Positions 9,210 to 17,198 of a stretch of 38,236 nucleotides of DNA are shown here, piece by piece. The stretch covers positions 1 to 38,236 of the forward strand of contig PAAD01000014.1 of the NCBI GenBank assembly GCA_002698745.1. Reading direction: 5' to 3'. Numbering within the stretch: the first letter of the stretch is position 1; each line of letters begins with the position of its first letter. The DNA is from Flavobacteriaceae bacterium. Its GTDB lineage: Bacteria > Bacteroidota > Bacteroidia > Flavobacteriales > Flavobacteriaceae. The notes under the pieces were generated by a model. The model ran no database searches and was not told the origin of the DNA. It worked only from the letters and a program-made list of their open reading frames with translations. A program made the position numbers and the translations under genes.

Positions 9210-9486
9210 TTAATATAATATTTTTTTGGCATGAAATAAAAAACGATATATATAATCTACTAAATCAGAATCATAAATCTCATCAATATGTTTACCAAAC
9301 GACGTATGATTACAGTCAGTTGGTTCAAGTGGATTGTATCCAGGTGCAAGAAACGAAATCATTTCGGCATAAGTATCCCCAGGTCCATTTGCTTGCAGAA
9401 CACCTTGCGAATGGATCAATTGATTAAAAAAATAAGATAATTAGAAAACAGTTCAATGAAAGACTATGCATGAACATGATTTTCAT
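9210..9486 (-). pseudogene. frameshifted, truncated 5' end of a secreted-protein gene
   Basis: An ATG at 9486 starts a classic signal peptide (MKIMFMHS, then a hydrophobic run ending LIILFF) but hits a stop at 9424-9426, directly after a run of seven T (9426-9432). Removing one T joins it to the ORF-track frame 9210-9419 and gives ...FFNQLIHSQGVLQANGPGDT..., i.e. signal peptide, a plausible cleavage after HSQ, and a mature N terminus. That frame continues through HIDEIYDSDLVDYIYRF and then ends after about 70 residues in low-complexity sequence just before kdgK. The track's initiation codon is a TTG without support, so the 69-aa ORF is not a gene on its own. The mature segment vaguely recalls large secreted polysaccharide-lyase-like proteins of Flavobacteriia, but I cannot name the family. 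Confidence 0.65.
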
Positions 9487-9571
9487 GGATATAAAATTAA
9501 AATAATTCAACTACTAATTTTTACGTGACCCAAACTTTTGAAAGCTCGAACATTATGAGTAGTTTTTTTCT

Positions 9572-10333
9572 TTAGTTTTTCACCACTTTATATGTATTTG
9601 TTTCTTTTGTTTGCTTGTCAAAAGCTTTGACCAAGTATGTAGCGTTGGACAACACGGACATATCAAGTGTGTTCCCTGTCACTTCCATTACTTTTACACC
9701 ACTTAGATCAAAGACTTCTATTTTATAATTTTGGTCAGAATTAAAAGATAATTGAGAATTTGTTGGATTTGGAAATAATATTGGAGCCTCCTTTAAGTCT
9801 ATAGAAGATATTGATAAGGAAGAGTTGTAGGCCAGAATATCGTATTCAATAGCCAAAAAATAATTAGCACTTTCATTTGAACTTATTTCTCTTCCAGCCC
9901 ATAAAATATCACCTTTTTCGAAGTTTTCAGTATAAAAATTAGAGTGTAATACATACCAAAATTTATTTTCTGGAACAACCCAATTATTCCAGGTATCTGC
10001 ACTATTAATTGTGATAGGCTTGACATAAGAATTTTCATCAAAATAATATAATACACCGTTTACACCTTCATTGTTGTTAGCGTGAGCCACCGTATTACCT
10101 GGGCCTATAATACAGGGACATTCAAGGTTTTGATAGTTATTAGTAACGTACTGTATAGTTCCATATCTATCCATCATATGAAGTATTGTATTTTCAGAAA
10201 TAGTATAATCGACACCTTCTTGTATCAACTGGGTCCCTGTGATTTCTAGTGGAAGCAAAAAGTTTTGTTGTTGATAGTTTTGACTGTAAATTATTAAGGG
10301 TAAAAGAAAAAAGATAAAGAATAATTTTTTCAT
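9572..10333 (-). CDS. secreted T9SS type A sorting-domain protein of unknown function
   Basis: The 253-aa product has a signal peptide (MKKLFFIFFLLPLIIYSQ) and a C-terminal T9SS type A domain of about 75 residues, starting at LFPNPTNSQLSF, continuing IEVFDLSGVKVMEV and ending YKVVKN. It should cross the outer membrane by T9SS and be anchored or released after removal of the domain. The ~165-residue cargo between them is not a family I recognise; it is rich in Asn, Tyr and Trp, contains an ECPC motif, and looks beta-rich. The gene is monocistronic in appearance: tRNA-Arg lies upstream and a broken secreted-protein gene downstream. A TAnnTTTG box lies about 40 bp before the ATG. Confidence 0.85.
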   Translation of the reverse strand: MKKLFFIFFLLPLIIYSQNYQQQNFLLPLEITGTQLIQEGVDYTISENTILHMMDRYGTIQYVTNNYQNLECPCIIGPGNTVAHANNNEGVNGVLYYFDENSYVKPITINSADTWNNWVVPENKFWYVLHSNFYTENFEKGDILWAGREISSNESANYFLAIEYDILAYNSSLSISSIDLKEAPILFPNPTNSQLSFNSDQNYKIEVFDLSGVKVMEVTGNTLDMSVLSNATYLVKAFDKQTKETNTYKVVKN

Positions 10334-10374
10334 AATGGTTAATTTTTAGAATCTAAAAGATAAAAAAATATCCC

Positions 10375-10382
10375 CAAAAATA
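10375..10382 (-). promoter_or_regulatory. candidate -7 box (TATTTTTG) of the T9SS protein gene
   Basis: TATTTTTG on the minus strand matches the Bacteroidota -7 consensus TAnnTTTG and lies about 42 bp upstream of the ATG at 10333. No clear TTTG -33 element is seen at the usual spacing, so this is only a candidate in AT-rich DNA. Confidence 0.35.
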
Positions 10383-10407
10383 AATTATTATTCTTGAAGA
10401 TAAATTG

Positions 10408-10481
10408 TGACCCAGGGAGGATTCGAACCCCCAACCCTCAGAGCCGAAATCTGATATTCTATCCAGTTGAACTACTGGGCC
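10408..10481 (-). tRNA. tRNA-Arg (anticodon TCG)
   Basis: The minus strand folds as a full cloverleaf. The acceptor GGCCCAG pairs with CTGGGTC (one G-T), with discriminator A and no encoded CCA. The anticodon stem TCAGA/TCTGA encloses the loop TTTCGGC, giving anticodon TCG (reads CGA). The T arm is GGGGG-TTCGAAT-CCTCC. Length is 74 nt. It lies 32 bp after the yqeY stop on the same strand and separates the dcw cluster from the accessory glycan region. Its 3' end faces the accessory side. Confidence 0.95.
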
Positions 10482-10513
10482 ATTAGTTGATAAAAATACA
10501 CTTTTGAAATTGG

Positions 10514-10960
10514 TTAGGATAACTTTTTTCTAACAATAATGGAGATGGTTTTACCATCTGCCTTACCGGCCATCTCTTTGGAAGCCATGCCCATCACCTT
10601 GCCCATGTCTTTCATACCGCCTGCACCAGTCTTGACAATAATCGCCTCAACGATCTCAGTTATCGCAGCTTGATCCAGTTGTTCCGGCAAGAACTGCTCA
10701 ATAATCTTTATTTGTGCTTCTTCTGGCTCTGCTAAGTCTACACGTCCTTGCTTATAAAAAATCTCTGAGCTGTCTTTTCGTTGTTTAACCAGCTTTTGAA
10801 TAAGTTTAATTTCATCTTCAAAAGTAAGTTCTTTTGCTCCTGCTTGGGTTTGGGTCATAATTATCGCTGTTTTTATAGCGCGTAATGATTCCAAAGCTAT
10901 TGTGTCTTTCGCTCTCATCGCATCCTTAAGTTGCTCGTCAACATTTTCTTGTAAGCTCAT
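10514..10960 (-). CDS. yqeY: GatB/YqeY-domain protein
   Basis: A 148-aa helical protein of the YqeY family, related to the tail domain of the GatB amidotransferase subunit; the precise role is unknown, and a tRNA-binding function is only suggested by the GatB link. The family pattern is seen in DAMRAKDTIALESLRAIKTAI, RKDSSEIFYKQGR and GKVMGMASKEMAGKADG. Length is full. It starts 1 bp after the ftsZ stop, making it the last gene of the dcw transcript, an arrangement I know from other Bacteroidota. No hairpin terminator follows; the tRNA-Arg comes 32 bp later on the same strand. Confidence 0.92.
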   Translation of the reverse strand: MSLQENVDEQLKDAMRAKDTIALESLRAIKTAIIMTQTQAGAKELTFEDEIKLIQKLVKQRKDSSEIFYKQGRVDLAEPEEAQIKIIEQFLPEQLDQAAITEIVEAIIVKTGAGGMKDMGKVMGMASKEMAGKADGKTISIIVRKKLS

Positions 10961-10961
10961 A

Positions 10962-12758
10962 TTAATCTACATTATCGTGTAAAAATGAGTTATTAGTTCT
11001 TATCTGGACATCATTTTGGCTATCAACACTCAGAGAACTGCGGGAAGCTGTTCCACCATTGTCTGGTTCGCTTAGTTCAACATCTTGACGCTTATAAGCA
11101 GGTTCACGCTCCAAGTCCTCAACCCTAGTATTTTGGTTGAAGCGATAGTTAAAATGTTTAAGTTTTTCCTTACGCTCCGCTGTCCTTGCAGCTAAGCCTT
11201 CAGCTATGGTACCATTTAAAGGAGAAAAGGTTTTTTCTTCTTTTACTGACTTCTCAATTAAGGTTGACTCAAGCTTGTGCTTCAAAGGCGGTGGTGCTGG
11301 CTCATCATCCATTTCTAAAACAAAACGCTTAACCTCCTCCTTTGCACTTGGTACTTGCGCCGCAGGCTCTTCAGCATCCAAATGAAATAAAACAGCAGGC
11401 TCATTTTCGTTTGAAACACCCTCCGCTTGCAAAGGCTGATCAATTGGCAAGTCTATTTCAGGTTTTGGCAAAACTTGTTCGGCATCAACAACCTCAATAT
11501 CATTAATGGCAGGGGTCACATCGTGAATGGTAAACCTACTTGACTGTGATGCAACAGCTTCAACAGGTGCAATTACTTCTTCAAACGATATGTCCAAATC
11601 ACGTAACAAATCTGTGGTTGGTATGTTGATTTCTGTTGCTTCAAATGGAGGTGAAACTTCATGAGCTGATTCAGTTTCAAATAATGGAATTTGCCCTAGC
11701 GACAAATCATGAGTTACTTTCTGTTCCTCTCCAAGTGAGTGAATGATTTTTTGAGGATCGGCATGCACAATTTCTTGCTGCATATCTGGGGCAAAACCAG
11801 TTGCAATTATGGTAACCGAAATGGCGTTATCTAGCTTTTCATCCTCTCCTATACCCATAATAATATTGGTACCATTACCAGCCTCTTTTTGAATATATTC
11901 ATTTATCGAACTAATCTCATCAATTGTCACCTCATCGCAACCAGAAACAATAAGAAGTAATACATTTTTAGAGCCCAATATTTTATTGTCATTTAATAGA
12001 GGGGAGTCCAATGCTTGTACAATAGCCTCGTTTGCGCGTTGACTGCCAGTTGCAACTCCAGAGCCCATAATGGCCGTCCCACTGTTTGCTAAAACAGTTT
12101 TTGCGTCTTTAAGATCAATGTTTTGTGTGTAATGGTTGGTAATCACTTCTGCTATACCCCTAGAGGCATTTGCCAGTACCTCATCGGCCTTAGCAAAACC
12201 TTGCTTAAAGCCCAAGTCGCCATAAACCTCGCGCAGTTTATTGTTGTTGATAACGATAAGTGAATCGACATGTTTGCGCAAGTTATTTAATCCTTGTTGG
12301 GCTTGCTCGTTACGAAGCTTTCCTTCAAATTGAAAAGGCATAGTTACAATACCAACGGTCAGCACACCCAACTCTTGTGCTAGCTTTGCAATTACAGGGG
12401 CTGCGCCAGTACCCGTACCTCCACCCATTCCAGCAGTAATAAAAATCATCTTAGTATTGACACTAAGCAAGTCCGAAATTTGATCCAAGCTTTCAACTGC
12501 AGACTGTGCTCCCACTTCAGGATCAGCACCTGCGCCAAGTCCTTCAGTTAGTGAAACACCCAGCTGAACCTTGTTAGGAATTGGGCTGTTTTCAAGTGCC
12601 TGAGCATCGGTATTACAAACTACAAAATCAACTCCATTTATGCCTTGTTTGTACATGTAATTAAGAGCATTGCTGCCGCCGCCGCCAACGCCTATTACCT
12701 TAATGACATTGCTCCTGTTCTTTGGCAAATCAAATGTTATGTTGTCAAATGTTTCCAT
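10962..12758 (-). CDS. ftsZ: cell division GTPase FtsZ, long C-terminal tail
   Basis: The tubulin-like protein polymerises with GTP to form the division ring. The N-terminal [15 protein letters not shown] and the tubulin signature GGGTGTG (residues 112-118) bind GTP. The T7 loop region with catalytic acids is in [17 protein letters not shown] and following. The globular domain ends near residue 330. About 265 residues of acidic, Pro/Glu-rich linker follow, so the protein is 598 aa rather than the usual ~380-400. The extreme C terminus ([10 protein letters not shown]) differs from the proteobacterial FtsA/ZipA-binding peptide; I recall it as usual for Flavobacteriia. It lies 10 bp after ftsA in the dcw operon. 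Confidence 0.97.
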   Translation of the reverse strand: METFDNITFDLPKNRSNVIKVIGVGGGGSNALNYMYKQGINGVDFVVCNTDAQALENSPIPNKVQLGVSLTEGLGAGADPEVGAQSAVESLDQISDLLSVNTKMIFITAGMGGGTGTGAAPVIAKLAQELGVLTVGIVTMPFQFEGKLRNEQAQQGLNNLRKHVDSLIVINNNKLREVYGDLGFKQGFAKADEVLANASRGIAEVITNHYTQNIDLKDAKTVLANSGTAIMGSGVATGSQRANEAIVQALDSPLLNDNKILGSKNVLLLIVSGCDEVTIDEISSINEYIQKEAGNGTNIIMGIGEDEKLDNAISVTIIATGFAPDMQQEIVHADPQKIIHSLGEEQKVTHDLSLGQIPLFETESAHEVSPPFEATEINIPTTDLLRDLDISFEEVIAPVEAVASQSSRFTIHDVTPAINDIEVVDAEQVLPKPEIDLPIDQPLQAEGVSNENEPAVLFHLDAEEPAAQVPSAKEEVKRFVLEMDDEPAPPPLKHKLESTLIEKSVKEEKTFSPLNGTIAEGLAARTAERKEKLKHFNYRFNQNTRVEDLEREPAYKRQDVELSEPDNGGTASRSSLSVDSQNDVQIRTNNSFLHDNVD

Positions 12759-12768
12759 AGATAAAAGT

Positions 12769-14076
12769 TTATTCTGCGCTTTCTAAAAATATTTTTAATC
12801 TTTCTGTAAATCGATCAATAACTGATATTCGCTTTTGGGGTTTTTCAGCTGGATTTTCATCTCCATCATCATTTTTATCTGTTACTGTACTGGTTTCTAC
12901 GTCATGTGGCGCCAATTGAGTTTCTGCAGCATTCATAACCAAACCAACTGCTGTTGCAAAAAGCGGACTTGCAGTTTCTTTGTCTGTATCACCTGCCAAA
13001 TGTTCGTTTGGATACCCAATACGCGTATCCATACCCGTGATATACTCCACCAATTGCTTGAGGTGTTTGAGTTGACTTCCGCCACCAGTTAGTACAATGC
13101 CCGCAATTAGTTTTTTCTTCTGCTCTTCGTGTCCGTAATTTTTTATTTCGGCATAAACCTGCTCAATAATTTCTGTAACTCGGGCGTGAATAATTTTAGA
13201 TAAGTTTTTGAGTGTGATTTCTTTGGGATCTCTGCCTCTTAGTCCAGGAATTGAAACAATCTCATTATCTTTATTTTCGCCAGGCCAAGCAGACCCAAAC
13301 TTAATCTTTAGCAATTCCGCCTGTTTTTCAATAATAGAGCAGCCCTCTTTTATATCTTCTGTTATAACATTCCCACCAAACGGAATAACAGCAGTATGCC
13401 GAATAATTCCATCTTTAAATATGGCCAAATCCGTAGTTCCTCCACCTATGTCAATAAGTGCAACACCAGCTTCTTTTTCTTCTTGACTTAATACAGCATC
13501 TGCTGAAGCCAATGGCTCTAGAGTAATGCCGCCAAAGTCGAGTCCAGCAGACTTTACACAACGGGCAATATTACGAATGGAAGATACTTGGCCTACTACA
13601 ACATGGAAGTTGGCTTCTAACCTACCCCCATACATACCTATGGGCTCCTTAATTTCGGCCTGTCCATCCACCTTGTATTCTTGTGGAAGCACGTGAATAA
13701 TCTCCTCACCAGGAAGCATAACAAGTTTAAACACCTGATTCTTTAGACGTTCTATATCTGCATCGTCAATAACCTCGTCAGCATTTGTACGAGTAATGTA
13801 ATCACTATGATGCAAACTGCGAATATGTTGACCTGCGATTCCCACTACTACACTGACTATTTTCTTGCCAGAAATGGATTCTGCTTCTTGAGCAGCCATC
13901 TGTATTGATTGGATGGTCTGGGTTATGTTATTTACGACACCTCGGTGTACACCTTGACTTTTAGATTTTCCGACCCCAACAATCTCGAGTTTTCCATACT
14001 CGTTTTTCGTGCCCAACATGGCAACTATTTTAGTAGTTCCAATATCTAATCCAACTGCTAATTGTTCTTGTTTCAT
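12769..14076 (-). CDS. ftsA: cell division protein FtsA
   Basis: An actin-like ATPase that tethers FtsZ filaments to the inner membrane and recruits later division proteins. Phosphate loops are seen as VGLDIGTTKIVAMLG at the N terminus and ALIDIGGGTTDLAIF near residue 205, and the adenosine loop as GIVLTGGGSQLKHL near 320. The C-terminal VIDRFTERLKIFLE is an amphipathic membrane-targeting helix. It is 435 aa, slightly longer than the E. coli protein because of an acidic stretch (DKNDDGDENP) before that helix. It lies 6 bp after the ftsQ stop and 10 bp before ftsZ. Confidence 0.96.
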   Translation of the reverse strand: MKQEQLAVGLDIGTTKIVAMLGTKNEYGKLEIVGVGKSKSQGVHRGVVNNITQTIQSIQMAAQEAESISGKKIVSVVVGIAGQHIRSLHHSDYITRTNADEVIDDADIERLKNQVFKLVMLPGEEIIHVLPQEYKVDGQAEIKEPIGMYGGRLEANFHVVVGQVSSIRNIARCVKSAGLDFGGITLEPLASADAVLSQEEKEAGVALIDIGGGTTDLAIFKDGIIRHTAVIPFGGNVITEDIKEGCSIIEKQAELLKIKFGSAWPGENKDNEIVSIPGLRGRDPKEITLKNLSKIIHARVTEIIEQVYAEIKNYGHEEQKKKLIAGIVLTGGGSQLKHLKQLVEYITGMDTRIGYPNEHLAGDTDKETASPLFATAVGLVMNAAETQLAPHDVETSTVTDKNDDGDENPAEKPQKRISVIDRFTERLKIFLESAE

Positions 14077-14082
14077 ATCAAA

Positions 14083-14787
14083 TTATTTTGAACAAACTAC
14101 TTGCCCGTGAAACGAAAGATTTACTTTTTTATAAGTTTTTAAAACTGTACTATCCTGCATTTTTGCGTAGAAAGCCTTGTAATTTTTGATTTTGTCATGT
14201 AGTTGATCCGGTGTGCCAAGAACAATGGAATATTCTTGGTGACGAGGCTCAACAACTAAGCCGTCAGACGTCCATTCATAAGAGACTATGTGATCAGACA
14301 TAAAAGTGTCTTTTGTAATTTGTCTAACTACTTCAATTAGAGCGTGGCGCCGCTTCACACTTGGGTTCCCGTAAACAAACGGTACTTGAACCGATTTAAA
14401 AGTAGACAACGGAAATGGTTCCCCGAGATTATCTAAATAATAACTACTATCACTCTGTATGCGCACTATCGGTATTTTGGTTATAACGTGAACACCAACA
14501 CTTCCGTCAATGGTCACGTAGCTTTGGGCATCTTCAACCCAAGCATTTTGGTTAAGTGTTTGTTCAATGTTTCTCAAATTTAGACCACTTTTAAAAGCAG
14601 ATACACTATCTTTTAAAGCAAGTTTCAACAATTTATTAACGGAGTCTTTTGGCATCCAAATTGGACGGTTATCTTCCCAGGAAATATTCTTTAAGGTTAC
14701 CAATCTTTTTTGGTTGCGCTGGTGCATAATCACGCCAAGAACAACAGTAAGCATAAACAACAATATGGAAATTATCATCTTATGCAT
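14083..14787 (-). CDS. ftsQ: cell division protein FtsQ/DivIB
   Basis: A single-pass inner-membrane protein of the divisome that links early and late division proteins. The hydrophobic segment IISILLFMLTVVLGVIM is at the N terminus and is followed by a periplasmic beta-rich domain. The sequence is weakly conserved, so the call leans on position between murC and ftsA, size (~234 aa) and topology. The ORF track starts at 14811, which would overlap murC by 32 bp. I prefer the ATG at 14787, which overlaps the murC stop as ATGCATAA, a typical coupling for this operon; the ATG at 14778 is also possible. Confidence 0.88.
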   Translation of the reverse strand: MHKMIISILLFMLTVVLGVIMHQRNQKRLVTLKNISWEDNRPIWMPKDSVNKLLKLALKDSVSAFKSGLNLRNIEQTLNQNAWVEDAQSYVTIDGSVGVHVITKIPIVRIQSDSSYYLDNLGEPFPLSTFKSVQVPFVYGNPSVKRRHALIEVVRQITKDTFMSDHIVSYEWTSDGLVVEPRHQEYSIVLGTPDQLHDKIKNYKAFYAKMQDSTVLKTYKKVNLSFHGQVVCSK

Positions 14788-16117
14788 AATTTTGATTTTT
14801 AAGTATTTCAATCACTGCTGGTACTTCAAAAGCAATGTCACCTGCTCCCATAATGGCTATAGCTGTAGCCGAAGATTTTGCTATCATTTCCGGAAGTATT
14901 CGCTTGTCTATCAACTGCGTTGCACCATGATTATCATCTATCAATAATGCACTTGTAATACCCTCTATCGGCAATTCACGAGCGGGATAAATATCCAAAA
15001 GCAACACCTCGTCAAAGCGTGCAAGGGCCTGTTTAAAACCTGCTACAAAGTCACGCGTGCGTGAAAACAAATGAGGTTGGAATACACCTAACTTAATTTT
15101 ATTGGGATAAAAGGCTTCTAGAGCATCTGCAACGGCATTCAATTCTGTTGGGTGATGGGCGTAATCATCAACCACTACTTTAGGTGAAGTAAGCCTGATA
15201 CTAAACCTGCGATCAACCCCTTGAAATGTTGATAATCCCACTTTGAGTTGGGCGGGATCACAGCCTACCCCCAAAGACATAGCCAATGCAGCGGCTGCGT
15301 TCATAACATTGTGCTCACCTGGGTAGGGCAAGACAATATTAAGAATACTAACCGTTGGTGTTACAAAATCAAATACATAACTTCCATCGATTATCCGTAA
15401 ATTATGCACTTTATGTGTTCCTTTTTCAATACCAAAAGAATTCCCTTTTACAGATAAGCCATGAGCAATAAAACGTTTTTCATCACATACTTTCTGCGCA
15501 AAATCATTAAAAGTTTTTGAAAGTTCATTTTCAGTACCATAAATATCCAAATGATCTGCATCCATTGAGGTCAGGGCTATTGCTGTGGGTTGCAAATGCA
15601 TAAAAGATCTGTCAAACTCATCGGCTTCCACAACCATAAAATCATCGCCTTCTATTAAGAAATTGCCATTAATATTAGCTGCTATGCCCCCCAAAAATGC
15701 TGTAATCTTTTTACCACATGAGCGAAGCAAATGCGTTAGCAATGCAGAAGTAGTTGTTTTACCATGAGTGCCTGCCACTGCTAAGCACGGCATGATATTA
15801 CTAATTTTACCGATCACTACTGCCCGTTTATCTAGTATAAAACCTTTTTCCTTGAAATATGAGAGTAATTGCGAATTAGTGGGTATGGCTGGGGTATAAA
15901 CAACCTTGGTGTTTTTGGGGTCTCTAAATAATGCTGGAATAGCAGTCGGCGCATCTACATCAATAATTTGCGCGCCAAGAGTCACTAGCCTTTGCGTAAT
16001 TGGGGTAATCATACGATCATAGCCAGCTACAGGATGTCCTTTAGACAAGAAGTACTGCGCCACTCCAGACATTCCTATGCCACCAATACCCACAAAAAAT
16101 ATAGCTGCTTTATTCAT
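14780..16117 (-). CDS. murC: UDP-N-acetylmuramate--L-alanine ligase
   Basis: Adds the first amino acid, L-Ala, to UDP-MurNAc in peptidoglycan precursor synthesis, in the cytoplasm. The 445-aa protein has an N-terminal Rossmann-like domain (FVGIGGIGMSGVAQY), the Mur-ligase P-loop AGTHGKTTTSALL near residue 115, the EADEFDRSFMHL block, and the C-terminal DYAHHPTELNAV motif that contacts ATP/substrate. Its ATG overlaps the murG stop by 8 bp (ATGAATAA), and its stop overlaps ftsQ. Length and motifs are standard. Confidence 0.97.
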   Translation of the reverse strand: MNKAAIFFVGIGGIGMSGVAQYFLSKGHPVAGYDRMITPITQRLVTLGAQIIDVDAPTAIPALFRDPKNTKVVYTPAIPTNSQLLSYFKEKGFILDKRAVVIGKISNIMPCLAVAGTHGKTTTSALLTHLLRSCGKKITAFLGGIAANINGNFLIEGDDFMVVEADEFDRSFMHLQPTAIALTSMDADHLDIYGTENELSKTFNDFAQKVCDEKRFIAHGLSVKGNSFGIEKGTHKVHNLRIIDGSYVFDFVTPTVSILNIVLPYPGEHNVMNAAAALAMSLGVGCDPAQLKVGLSTFQGVDRRFSIRLTSPKVVVDDYAHHPTELNAVADALEAFYPNKIKLGVFQPHLFSRTRDFVAGFKQALARFDEVLLLDIYPARELPIEGITSALLIDDNHGATQLIDKRILPEMIAKSSATAIAIMGAGDIAFEVPAVIEILKNQNYA

Positions 16118-17198
16118 ATGTAATAAGTTTATTTAGCCTATTCATAATTTCTTTGGTTGCGGCTGGATGTGCAAAGACTTTTATGTTTTTGCTAAGTTTG
16201 TCGCGTAACGACGCGTCCGTAATCAATGATTCAAGTCTTACCCAAAACTGCGTATCTGCATTACGCTCCGCGACCAACAAGGCCGCCTCGTTATTAGCTA
16301 ATGCTTCTGCATTTTTTTCTTGGTGGTTCCCAGCAACATTTGGCGAAGGAATAAACAGGGTTGGTTTGCCCATCAGACAGATTTCTGAAATGGCCAATGC
16401 CCCTGCCCTTGATACTACCACATCTGCTAGCGCATAAGCCGCTTGCATGTTATCAATAAATGGCATCACATGAATATTAGCTGATGAATAGCACTGATAA
16501 TCTTCCGCATACAAATTTCCACATTGCCATATAAGCTGAATTTTGTGTTGTTGAATTTCATCCAAATGTTGATAGATAAGTTGGTTAATTTTTTTTGCCC
16601 CCAAACTTCCTCCCAATACTAAAAGGGTATGTTGGTCTGCAGCAACACCCAGAATTTCAGCAGCAACAGTCCTATTCATGCTTCGCTTTAAGGCAGATCT
16701 AACGGGATTTCCAGTTACCACAATTTTGTTCTTAGGAAAAAACTTACTTGCAGCTTCACTTCCCAAACAAATGACATCAACACGTGAAGCGAGCTGTTTA
16801 TTTGTAATACCTGGAAATGCATTTTGCTCTTGAATTAGCATTGGCGTTTTAAACAAGGACGCCACAAAAAGTAAGGGTCCACTGGCAAAGCCCCCTGTAC
16901 CTACAACTATCGATGGACGGAAGGATAAAAAAATCAACAGAGACTGTAGTAAACTCCATAAGAGCTTAATAGGAAATAAGATGTTTCTCAGCATATTTTG
17001 TCTATCAAATCCAGATATCCACAAACCTTTGATTTTATAGCCTGCATCTGGAACACGCTGCATTTCCATGCGATTGATTGCCCCAACAAACAATACATCT
17101 GCTTGCGGGTATTGCGTTTTATAGGCATCTGCAATAGCCAAGGCTGGGAAAATATGCCCACCTGTTCCACCGCCAGAAATAATCAATCTAGGCTTCAT
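16110..17198 (-). CDS. murG: lipid II synthase MurG (GlcNAc transferase)
   Basis: Transfers GlcNAc from UDP-GlcNAc to lipid I at the cytoplasmic face of the inner membrane, making lipid II. The 362-aa GT28 enzyme shows the N-terminal ISGGGTGGHIFPALAIA loop, VGTGGFASGPLL, the LVLGGSLGAKKIN loop at the start of the C-terminal domain and SRAGALAISE with PNVAGNHQEKNA for UDP-GlcNAc binding. The start overlaps the ftsW stop by 11 bp, and the stop overlaps murC by 8 bp, so translation is probably coupled. Confidence 0.97.
   Translation of the reverse strand: MKPRLIISGGGTGGHIFPALAIADAYKTQYPQADVLFVGAINRMEMQRVPDAGYKIKGLWISGFDRQNMLRNILFPIKLLWSLLQSLLIFLSFRPSIVVGTGGFASGPLLFVASLFKTPMLIQEQNAFPGITNKQLASRVDVICLGSEAASKFFPKNKIVVTGNPVRSALKRSMNRTVAAEILGVAADQHTLLVLGGSLGAKKINQLIYQHLDEIQQHKIQLIWQCGNLYAEDYQCYSSANIHVMPFIDNMQAAYALADVVVSRAGALAISEICLMGKPTLFIPSPNVAGNHQEKNAEALANNEAALLVAERNADTQFWVRLESLITDASLRDKLSKNIKVFAHPAATKEIMNRLNKLITYE

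Noticed and set aside
9210-9419. 69-aa ORF as an intact small gene
   Set aside because: Its start is a TTG, the frame is preceded by a separate-frame signal peptide and a T7 run, and its end runs into low-complexity codons. It reads as part of a truncated pseudogene.
9525-10414. 8-bp repeat GTGACCCA near 9525 and at the tRNA-Arg 3' end (10407-10414) as attachment sites
   Set aside because: Eight bases is within chance expectation, and the match does not extend into the T arm. No integrase is present.
14567-14947. Plus-strand 126-aa ORF opposite ftsQ/murC, and similar long antisense ORFs (e.g. 36916-37302)
   Set aside because: They lie wholly over well-identified genes on the other strand and show no family features. 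They are frame shadows.
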